DNA from: Bacteroidota bacterium
GTDB lineage: Bacteria > Bacteroidota > Bacteroidia > Chitinophagales > Chitinophagaceae
Direction of reading: 5' to 3'
Length of the DNA stretch: 18,810 nt
Assembly: GCA_026391115.1 (NCBI GenBank)
Contig: JAPLER010000149.1
Coordinates: 1-18,810, forward strand
The notes under the pieces: model-generated
The model's input: only the letters and a program-made list of their open reading frames with translations
Databases searched by the model: none
What the model was told of the DNA's origin: nothing
Part shown: in pieces, positions 1-6,191 of the stretch
Numbering within the stretch: the first letter of the stretch is position 1
How the letters are laid out: the number at the start of each line of letters is the position of its first letter
Position numbers and translations under genes: made by a program

Positions 1-24
1 TCAAGATGTGCTTGATGCTTTTTG
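1..24 (+). terminator. Partial terminator hairpin of a gene left of the window
   Basis: TCAAG (1-5) and CTTGA (11-15) are inverted repeats around a 5-base loop. TGC and five T follow (16-23). The right arm extends to CTTGATGC, so the left arm probably begins GCATCAAG, with GCA outside the window. This would be an intrinsic terminator for a plus-strand gene to the left, and could also serve the minus-strand peptidase that ends at 51. The missing left flank keeps the call tentative. Confidence 0.4.
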
Positions 25-50
25 TGAATTAGTATTTAAACAATTTTTAA

Positions 51-2192
51 TTACAAATTCTGTAATATAAACTTGGTCATTTTATTGTAAATATGAAAGG
101 TGGCATTATCGCCATAAATGCCATGGTTGCGGTTGGGGTAGTAGCCACTTTCAAATTCTATATTCTTTTTAATCATTTCGTTAACCATCATTGTACTGTT
201 TTGAAAATGTACATTATCATCGGCTGTACCGTGTATTATTAAAAATTTGCCTTTAATGTTTTTTACATAATTCAAAGGTGCATTTTCGTCGTAGCCTGCT
301 TTGTTTTCTTTTGGGGTACGCATAAAACGCTCGGTATAAATATTATCGTAATAACGCCAGTTTGTAACAGGTGCAACGGCAACAGCAGTTTTAAAAATAT
401 CTGCTCCTTTGCTTATAGCAAGGCTGCTCATGAATCCACCAAAACTCCAGCCCCAATGTCCAATTCTATTGGCATCTACATAGGGTAGGGTGGCAAGGTG
501 TTTTGCCACATCAATTTGGTCTTGTATTTCGTATTTGCCCAATTGTAAATATGTTTTCTTTTTAAATTCTTCGCCTCTAAAACCAGTGCCTGTATTATCT
601 ACACACACTACAATATAGCCTTGTTGTGCAAGATATTGGTGCCACATACTTACAGCACCCCAACGATTGGCTACTTGTTGGCTACCTGGCCCACCATAGT
701 TGCAAAACAATACTGGATATTTTTTGGTGCTATCAAAGCTTGCAGGTTTTAACATCCAACTACACAACTCATAGCCTGCTACATTTTTAAGCATTTGAAA
801 AGTAGGTGTTGGTAGTTTGTAATCTACTTCTATTTTGTCTCTTAATGCTTTGTTGTTTTTTAAAATCTTTCCTTCATCATTACTGTTTGCAACAACATCG
901 CTTGTTTTGTGTAAGCTAATGACAGTAGGGATTGTAGCGGTAGAGTAGTAATCTACAAAATAACTAAAGTCGTTGTTAAATGCAAGCCTGTGTGTGCCTT
1001 CTTGTTCTCTTAATGGTTTGATAGTGTTGGTAGATAAGTTATACACAGCTGGCATTCTGTTTTTTACCATATACGCAGTAGAAAAGTACACTTCATTTGC
1101 TTTCTCGTTTACGCCATATAAATCAACTACTTCACTGTTTAATTTTAAAAGTTGTTGCTCGGTTTTGGTATTGATGTTAATTAAATATAAATCATTGAAT
1201 CCTTTTTTTTCACTGGTAAGCAAAACTTTATTACCATCTTCAAAAAAATAAATATTGTCGTTAATATCAACATAGTATTTGTTGGTTTCTTCGTAAAATG
1301 AAGCAGTTTTACCAGTAGCTGCATCTGCTTTTAATAGCTTTAAATTATTTTGTAATCTGTTTAGCCAGTAAACACATAAATTATTTGTGCCAGCAATCCA
1401 TTTAATTCTTGGTATATAAATGTCTTTTTCTGTACCAATATCAACTTTGGTTTTTTGTGCAGTTTTTGTATTGTAAATGTAAATATCAATAGTACTATTT
1501 GCTTCGCCAGCTTTAGGATATTTATATGAATATTGTTTTGGATACAAACTATCATAAACATCAAATTCATAAGTTTTTACTTTGCTTTCATCAAACCTGT
1601 AATAAGCAATATAATTACTATTTTTGCTCCATTCAAATGCTCTTGTAAATTCAAATTCTTCTTCATAAACCCAGTCGCAATTGCCATTAATAATAAAATT
1701 CCATTTTCCGTCTTTTGTTATTTGAACGGTTTTGTTGGTGGTTAAATCTTTTGAGTATAGATTATTATTTTTTACAAAAGCAATTTGCTTTGCATTGGGA
1801 GATAGTGTGGCGTGCAATATCTTATCATTGTCAACCAGCATAGTTTTTTTAGTTGCCAAATCATACACATATGCAATGGCTTTGCTGCTTCTTCTATAAA
1901 TTGATTCTCTGTCTTTAAAAATTAAAATCTTAGTTTCATCATCGCTCCATTCAATATCATCTAAACTTAACGTTACGCCTTTTTCGTTTCTTACATCTTC
2001 GTTTTTTATAAGCGTAGCAATGGTTTCATTGTTTTCAAAACTCTTTTTAATAATGCCATCTTTTGTTTGCTCTACATAAAATCTACCATCTTTCATACTT
2101 TGAAAACCTTGAACAGATTCGGCTCTAAAAGTTCCTTTTCTATAAATATCTTCTAGTGTAATTTGTTTTTGTGCCAATGTAATAAATGGCAT
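51..2192 (-). CDS. Dipeptidyl-peptidase IV-type S9 serine peptidase
   Basis: A serine exopeptidase of the prolyl oligopeptidase clan, expected to release X-Pro or X-Ala dipeptides in the periplasm. Residues 1 to about 440 form the beta-propeller. They contain DWVYEEEF (173-180), whose acidic pair corresponds to the DPP IV double-Glu motif that binds the substrate N-terminus. The C-terminal alpha/beta-hydrolase domain carries Ser583 in GWSFGG, Asp658 in HGTADD and His690 in RNHG, a complete triad. At 713 residues the length is normal. The 5' end is odd: the first ATG gives only MPFITLAQ before the mature protein, and an in-frame TAG lies five codons upstream. One reading frame away the DNA encodes N-R-I-L just before L-L-L-M-P-F, which looks like the first half of a signal peptide. 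The family call is firm; the start and export are doubtful. Confidence 0.93.
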   Translation of the reverse strand: MPFITLAQKQITLEDIYRKGTFRAESVQGFQSMKDGRFYVEQTKDGIIKKSFENNETIATLIKNEDVRNEKGVTLSLDDIEWSDDETKILIFKDRESIYRRSSKAIAYVYDLATKKTMLVDNDKILHATLSPNAKQIAFVKNNNLYSKDLTTNKTVQITKDGKWNFIINGNCDWVYEEEFEFTRAFEWSKNSNYIAYYRFDESKVKTYEFDVYDSLYPKQYSYKYPKAGEANSTIDIYIYNTKTAQKTKVDIGTEKDIYIPRIKWIAGTNNLCVYWLNRLQNNLKLLKADAATGKTASFYEETNKYYVDINDNIYFFEDGNKVLLTSEKKGFNDLYLININTKTEQQLLKLNSEVVDLYGVNEKANEVYFSTAYMVKNRMPAVYNLSTNTIKPLREQEGTHRLAFNNDFSYFVDYYSTATIPTVISLHKTSDVVANSNDEGKILKNNKALRDKIEVDYKLPTPTFQMLKNVAGYELCSWMLKPASFDSTKKYPVLFCNYGGPGSQQVANRWGAVSMWHQYLAQQGYIVVCVDNTGTGFRGEEFKKKTYLQLGKYEIQDQIDVAKHLATLPYVDANRIGHWGWSFGGFMSSLAISKGADIFKTAVAVAPVTNWRYYDNIYTERFMRTPKENKAGYDENAPLNYVKNIKGKFLIIHGTADDNVHFQNSTMMVNEMIKKNIEFESGYYPNRNHGIYGDNATFHIYNKMTKFILQNL

Positions 2193-2221
2193 TAATAACA
2201 GAGAATTCTATTGATTGGGAA

Positions 2222-2229
2222 CGAAAATA
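2222..2229 (-). promoter_or_regulatory. Weak -7 promoter candidate for the DPP IV gene
   Basis: On the minus strand this reads TATTTTCG, seven of eight positions of the Bacteroidetes -7 consensus TAnnTTTG. TTTC at 2250-2247 could serve as a poor -33 element, spaced 17 bases. It would start transcription around 2215, just before the broken signal-peptide coding. The match is imperfect and could be chance in AT-rich DNA. Confidence 0.25.
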
Positions 2230-2287
2230 TGAGATTTGCTTTTTTGGAAATAAATATTTGTGATGAGCGTTTGGGTTGCTACTGTTC

Positions 2288-2295
2288 TATTTTTG
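2288..2295 (+). promoter_or_regulatory. -7 promoter element of the pterin operon
   Basis: TATTTTTG matches the Bacteroidetes -7 consensus TAnnTTTG exactly. A TTTG at 2270-2273 is the nearest -33-like element, but its spacing of 14 is short. Transcription from here would begin near 2302. That excludes the upstream ATG at 2276 as a start of the pterin synthase gene and leaves a leader of about 105 bases. I found no recognisable preQ1 or other riboswitch fold in that leader. Confidence 0.45.
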
Positions 2296-2407
2296 CAGAA
2301 AGAAGAAATACATTAACGATGATTTGAACAACAAACTTTTGTTTCAATTGTCTTTAAGCAAAGCTCAGGATAAGTTATATCTCAAGTTTTTCATTTTAAA
2401 TAAAATA

Positions 2408-2818
2408 ATGAACAAAGTTTCAGTTTATAGAAAAGAACATTTTAATGCTGCACACAAATTGTATAATCCTAATTGGGATGATGCAACCAATAAGCAGGTT
2501 TTTGGTAAATGCAATAATGCCAATTATCACGGACATAACTATGTTTTAATAGTAAAAGTAACAGGAGAAATTGATGCTGAAACAGGCTATGTTATTGACT
2601 TAAAAGTACTAAGCGATCTTATCCAAAATGAAGTACTTAAAAAATTTGATCATAAAAATTTGAATTTAGATACACAGGAATTTAAACACTTAAATCCAAC
2701 AGCAGAAAATATAGCAGTGGTAATATATGATTTACTAAGACCACATATTAAAAGCGACTTGGATTTAAAAATTACATTACACGAAACAGATAACAACTAT
2801 GTTAAATACCCAGCATAA
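2408..2818 (+). CDS. 6-pyruvoyl-tetrahydropterin synthase / QueD-family protein
   Basis: A zinc enzyme of the PTPS/QueD (COG0720) family that acts on 7,8-dihydroneopterin triphosphate made by the GTP cyclohydrolase encoded next to it. In the 136-residue protein the zinc histidines are His16 (AAHKL) and His41/His43 (HGH), and the catalytic cysteine is Cys35. The spacing is C-x5-HGH (CNNANYHGH), and the C-terminus has HETDNNYVKY. Both resemble the eukaryotic-type PTPS (PTPS-II), whereas E. coli QueD has C-x3-HGH. The product could therefore be 6-pyruvoyl-tetrahydropterin for a biopterin-like compound instead of, or besides, the queuosine precursor; sequence alone cannot decide. The frame is open upstream to 2276, but the promoter lies inside that extension and homology begins at MNKVSVYRKEHF, so I place the start at 2408. 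The gene overlaps folE by 20 bases. Confidence 0.9.
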   Translation: MNKVSVYRKEHFNAAHKLYNPNWDDATNKQVFGKCNNANYHGHNYVLIVKVTGEIDAETGYVIDLKVLSDLIQNEVLKKFDHKNLNLDTQEFKHLNPTAENIAVVIYDLLRPHIKSDLDLKITLHETDNNYVKYPA

Positions 2819-3494
2819 TAAAGTAGAATTAAGCGATATTGAAATTGATGAAGTAGGCAACGATCACATCAGTACTTGTTTTAATACGCCTATAAGAAAA
2901 GATGCTTTTGATAAAACAGATGAGGAAAAAATAGAAACCATTGCCAAGCATTTTGAAGCCATTATGCAAACACTTGGTTTAGATTTAACCGATGATAGTT
3001 TAAAAGGCACACCAAAAAGAGTAGCAAAAATGTATGTGCAAGAAACCTTTAAAGGTTTAAATCCTGCTAATAAACCAGCTATTTCTATGTTTGATAATAA
3101 ATACAAGTACAATGAAATGCTTGTTGAAAAGAATATTTCTTTTTACACTTATTGCGAACATCATTTTGTGCCTTTTTTTGGAAAAGCTCATATTGCCTAT
3201 ATCAATAATGGACAAGTAATAGGTTTAAGTAAATTAAACCGAATTGTAGATTATTTTGCTAAGCGTCCACAAGTACAAGAACGCCTTACAATGCAAATTG
3301 GGAAAGAGCTTGAACACGCACTTGGAACAAATAATATTGCTGTGCTACTAGAAGCAAAACATTTATGTGTAGCTAGTAGAGGAATTAAAGATGATAGCAG
3401 CACTACAGTCACAACTTACTACAATGGAGAGTTTTTAAATTCAAAAAAGAAAGAAGAGTTCTTAAAATACCTTGAATTAAATGCAGATAAATAA
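2799..3494 (+). CDS. folE: GTP cyclohydrolase I
   Basis: Converts GTP to 7,8-dihydroneopterin triphosphate and formate, the entry step to folate, queuosine and biopterin pathways. The 231-residue protein has the family signatures: CEHHFVPFFGKAHIAY with zinc ligands Cys119 and His122, GLSKLNRIVDYFAKRPQVQERL around 142-163 (the segment contributing to the active site), and the third zinc ligand Cys190 in KHLCVASRG. The first 45 or so residues form an acidic, variable N-terminal extension. The ATG at 2799 lies inside the upstream pterin synthase gene, 20 bases before that gene's end, which suggests translational coupling. The product of FolE is the substrate of the neighbouring PTPS-family enzyme. 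Length and motifs are complete. Confidence 0.96.
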   Translation: MLNTQHNKVELSDIEIDEVGNDHISTCFNTPIRKDAFDKTDEEKIETIAKHFEAIMQTLGLDLTDDSLKGTPKRVAKMYVQETFKGLNPANKPAISMFDNKYKYNEMLVEKNISFYTYCEHHFVPFFGKAHIAYINNGQVIGLSKLNRIVDYFAKRPQVQERLTMQIGKELEHALGTNNIAVLLEAKHLCVASRGIKDDSSTTVTTYYNGEFLNSKKKEEFLKYLELNADK

Positions 3495-3498
3495 TTGC

Positions 3499-3528
3499 AA
3501 AAGATGAAGTTAATACTTCATCTTTTTT
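3499..3528. terminator. Bidirectional terminator shared by folE and the MFS gene
   Basis: AAAAGATGAAGT (3499-3510) and ACTTCATCTTTT (3515-3526) form a perfect 12-bp stem with loop TAAT, followed by further T's. It starts 4 bases after the folE stop. On the minus strand the arm at 3515-3526 is coding sequence: it encodes the last residues K-M-K-Y of the MFS protein, and the stop codon lies in the loop and stem. Runs of A and T on both sides allow it to work in both directions. Confidence 0.85.
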
Positions 3529-4616
3529 ATTGAAGGTACTTTAAACCAAGTAAAGGCAGCAACTGCAACAGTAACACAACCTCCAAAAATAACAGATGCA
3601 ACATTGCCCATATATCTTGCAGCTACACCACTTTCAAATTGTCCCAGTTCGTTACTGCTATTAATAAACATACTACTAACACTCATTACCCTGCCACGCA
3701 TTTCATTGGGTGTTTTAAGTTGTACTATAGTGCCTCTTACCACAACACTTACACCATCTAAAATACCACTAAACAGTAATGCAACAAACGATAGCCAAAA
3801 TACTTTTGATACAGCAAATACAATCATACACAAACCAAAACCTGCTATGGCAAATAATAGTTTTTTACCTTGTTGATTTTTTAAAGGATAACGCATTATT
3901 GTTAGAATACAAATAATAGCACCCAAATCTGTCGCTGCATTTAACCAGCCAAAACCAATAGGCCAAGCACTTAAATGAATATTTTTTATAATTGGTGGAT
4001 GTTGCTTCAATAAATAAAAACAATATAATCCAGTAAAAACAAGTGTTACAATTACAATCAATGCACCGTGAATACCAATACCTGCAATTAAAAAACCTAC
4101 AACAGCGTGCCCAATTACACTTGCAGTAAGCCAAGTGCTTTGGTTCCAACTAATGCCATTTTGTAAACTATCTTTAGGTACAATATTGGCTACTAAAGTG
4201 CCAAATGTTGGTCCTGTATATGCCCTGAAAATTCCTGTAAAAAAGATAACGATATAAATGGTGGATACTACAATTTTTTTGGGAATATTCTCTAAAGCAT
4301 AGCTACTAGACAAAAAACACAAACTAATTACAGCAGTAATGTATAATGAAACAGCAGTCATTAATAGTTTTCTTTTCTCAGAAATATCAATTTTATAACC
4401 AGCTCTTAATGATAGACCCACACTTGGTACAACTTCTGCCAAACCCACCAAGCCAATGGCTAGTGGATTATTGGTTAATTCGTACATCCAATAACCAGTT
4501 AATGCACCCAACATTCTTAATGCCATAATAAACAAAAACCTGCCAAACATTAAATGCCTGAACTCTGGTATTCGCATTGCAACAAATGCATCAGTATTGG
4601 AACGTTGTAGTTTCAT
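3510..4616 (-). CDS. MFS transporter, apparently lacking transmembrane helix 7
   Basis: A major facilitator superfamily permease of the EntS-like MFS_3 group, substrate unknown. Typical features are the N-terminal RIPEFRHLMFGRFLF, the helix 4-5 region with TGPTFGTLVA and WNQSTWLTASV, and the C-terminal RGTIVQLKTPNEMRGRVMS and NSSNELGQFESG. The length is 368 residues, whereas relatives are about 410-420. I count six helices before residue 203 and five after residue 219. Between them the usual cytoplasmic loop, helix 7 and the following periplasmic loop (about 50 residues, as I recall the family) are missing: KQHPP at about 204-208 runs almost directly into WPIGFGWLNAATDLG at 218-232. The frame is intact across the gap, so this is an in-frame deletion, and an odd helix number would invert the C-terminal half. 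The gene may be non-functional. It converges on folE with a 15-base gap. Confidence 0.85.
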   Translation of the reverse strand: MKLQRSNTDAFVAMRIPEFRHLMFGRFLFIMALRMLGALTGYWMYELTNNPLAIGLVGLAEVVPSVGLSLRAGYKIDISEKRKLLMTAVSLYITAVISLCFLSSSYALENIPKKIVVSTIYIVIFFTGIFRAYTGPTFGTLVANIVPKDSLQNGISWNQSTWLTASVIGHAVVGFLIAGIGIHGALIVIVTLVFTGLYCFYLLKQHPPIIKNIHLSAWPIGFGWLNAATDLGAIICILTIMRYPLKNQQGKKLLFAIAGFGLCMIVFAVSKVFWLSFVALLFSGILDGVSVVVRGTIVQLKTPNEMRGRVMSVSSMFINSSNELGQFESGVAARYMGNVASVIFGGCVTVAVAAFTWFKVPSIKKMKY

Positions 4617-4624
4617 TATTTAAA

Positions 4625-4632
4625 CAAACATA
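4625..4632 (-). promoter_or_regulatory. -7 promoter element of the MFS gene
   Basis: On the minus strand this reads TATGTTTG, an exact match to TAnnTTTG. Only eight bases separate it from the ATG at 4616, so a transcript starting the usual 5-7 bases downstream would have a leader of a few bases at most. No good TTTG -33 element is visible at the expected distance. Confidence 0.5.
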
Positions 4633-4740
4633 AAATCAAACTTGTTATTAAAGCACATAGCTATAGTATTGTGTAAAACTATTTGGTCATTCAAATTTTT
4701 ATGATACAAAACATAGCTTTATTTGTAGCTACTAAACAAA

Positions 4741-6120
4741 ATGAATCAAAACAAAAAAGTATTACAATTTGTATTAACGGCAACGCTATGCTTGTTGACT
4801 TTTTCTTTGTTTATACATTTTAACAAGGTTCAAAACGAGCAATTACAAAATATTAACATACTTTCAAGTGTGTTACAACAAGATGATTTTACAGCAAAGC
4901 ATAACAAATCAAATATTGATACCTCATTTAAAAACATAGATACCAGTCAAACTATCGTACTAAATAGTGATAGCCTTGCAAGACAACTACAACATTTTAA
5001 TGTAGCCAATAGATTAACCAATTTTAGTGGAGATACATCGGCAATTGTTTTAGATAATTTTATAAAAAAGTTAATTGCACTTCGTAAAAACAAAAAAGGT
5101 AAAATACGCATTGCTTACTTGGGCGATAGTATGATTGAAGGCGATTTGGTAACACAAACTATTCGTAAATATTTGCAACAAAACTTTGGTGGCAGGGGCG
5201 TTGGTTTTGTGCCTATAACAAGTGCTGTTGCAGGATTTAGGCAAACAGTTAAACACACATTTACCGCCAATTGGAAAGAAAGTAATTTTAAAAACAAATT
5301 CTCGGCAGTGCCACTATATTTAAGTGGTAAAACCTTTTTTGCAAGTGGATATAACAGGGTTGATATTGAAGATAAAACTGTTGCTGCTATCGCATCTCCA
5401 CTTAAAAAATATTTGCTATGTGGTTACAAACCATTAACTGGTCAAATAGCTGTAAACAGTATTTTTAATGCTATAAAACCTGCACAAACCTTTAACAGAA
5501 TATTAATTGATAGCAGTGCTAAAACTTCAATTAAGCTAGAGGCAAGCGATGTTGCATTGCCTTTCTATGGAATAAGTATAGAAACTAACGATGGTGTAAT
5601 TGTAGATAATTTTTCTTTTAGAGGATTAGGTGGTTTTGAGTTTATGAATATAGATTCATCTTTCTTAAAGCAAGTTGCAGCAACACAACCCTACGATTTA
5701 ATCATTATGCAATATGGCGTTAATCTATTGAATCATCCCAATAACAATAGCTTTGGTTGGTATTATAAAGCTATGTTTAGTTGTATTAATAAATTAAAAT
5801 CTTGTTTTAAAGGCACAGATTTTTTATTGGTAAGCAGTGCCGATAAAAGTTTTAAATACAGCAATGGCACACACACAGCAATTGGTATGGATAGTTTAAT
5901 TGCTACGCAAGAACGTATTGCATTTGATAGCAAGATTGCTTTCTTTAATACCTACAGCAGTATGGGTGGATATAATAGTATGGTGAATTGGGCAAATGGC
6001 AACCCGCAATTGGCTGCAAAAGATTATACACATTTGAATGCAAAAGGAGCAGAGGTGTTAGGAACTGGAATTTATAATGCGTTTATGTTTGAAGTGGGGA
6101 AAATTGAAAGGCAAAAGTAA
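4741..6120 (+). CDS. SGNH/GDSL-family hydrolase, membrane-anchored
   Basis: A 459-residue esterase or acetylesterase-like protein of the SGNH superfamily. A single N-terminal hydrophobic segment (about residues 8-26) follows a lysine-containing start, so it is probably tethered to the inner membrane and faces the periplasm. The SGNH blocks are visible: YLGDSMIEGD with nucleophile Ser130, glycines in RGLGG near 297, YGVN with oxyanion Asn328, and DYTHLN with Asp428 and His431. Between blocks I and II there is a long insertion (about 185-285) that I do not recognise. Such proteins often act on acylated cell-wall or surface polysaccharides, commonly next to an MBOAT acyltransferase, but none is present here and the substrate is unknown. 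The gene is divergent from the MFS transporter, 124 bases away, and lies 71 bases before the S9 peptidase gene. Confidence 0.85.
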   Translation: MNQNKKVLQFVLTATLCLLTFSLFIHFNKVQNEQLQNINILSSVLQQDDFTAKHNKSNIDTSFKNIDTSQTIVLNSDSLARQLQHFNVANRLTNFSGDTSAIVLDNFIKKLIALRKNKKGKIRIAYLGDSMIEGDLVTQTIRKYLQQNFGGRGVGFVPITSAVAGFRQTVKHTFTANWKESNFKNKFSAVPLYLSGKTFFASGYNRVDIEDKTVAAIASPLKKYLLCGYKPLTGQIAVNSIFNAIKPAQTFNRILIDSSAKTSIKLEASDVALPFYGISIETNDGVIVDNFSFRGLGGFEFMNIDSSFLKQVAATQPYDLIIMQYGVNLLNHPNNNSFGWYYKAMFSCINKLKSCFKGTDFLLVSSADKSFKYSNGTHTAIGMDSLIATQERIAFDSKIAFFNTYSSMGGYNSMVNWANGNPQLAAKDYTHLNAKGAEVLGTGIYNAFMFEVGKIERQK

Positions 6121-6130
6121 AAATTCAAAA

Positions 6131-6180
6131 ACTAAACTTATACTTATACTTTATCTCTTTGCGTCTTTGCGTGATAAATA
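6131..6180 (+). repeat. Intergenic simple-sequence element with tandem TCTTTGCG
   Basis: The gap before the S9 peptidase contains CTTATA repeated (6137-6148) and then an exact tandem octamer TCTTTGCG-TCTTTGCG (6156-6171) followed by TGATAAATA. From memory, very similar CTTTGCGTCTTTGCGTG strings recur between genes in many Bacteroidetes genomes, so I take this as one copy of a dispersed element. The window has no second copy to confirm that. It also lies where the promoter of the downstream gene should be. Confidence 0.4.
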
Positions 6181-6191
6181 AAAATTGTAAT

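Noticed and set aside
2276..2407. A 44-residue N-terminal extension of the pterin synthase
   Set aside because: The promoter -7 element lies inside it (2288-2295), the residues show no family similarity, and the conserved protein starts at 2408.
2296..2407. preQ1 or other riboswitch in the leader of the pterin operon
   Set aside because: The leader is about 105 bases, long for this region, but I find no preQ1 aptamer-like stem with the A-rich tail and no strong hairpin.
3865..4149. Cys-rich minus-strand frame within the MFS gene
   Set aside because: It is an out-of-frame shadow of the transporter; the transporter frame is continuous and conserved through this stretch.
4681..4740. Promoter for the SGNH hydrolase (TAGCTTTA or TTTATTTG)
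   Set aside because: Each candidate -7 element has a mismatch and no -33 element at a suitable distance, so I did not list it as a feature.
6159..6191. TTG start giving 11 more residues on the S9 peptidase
   Set aside because: It lies in the TCTTTGCG repeat and would bury a perfect signal peptide that begins at ATG 6192.
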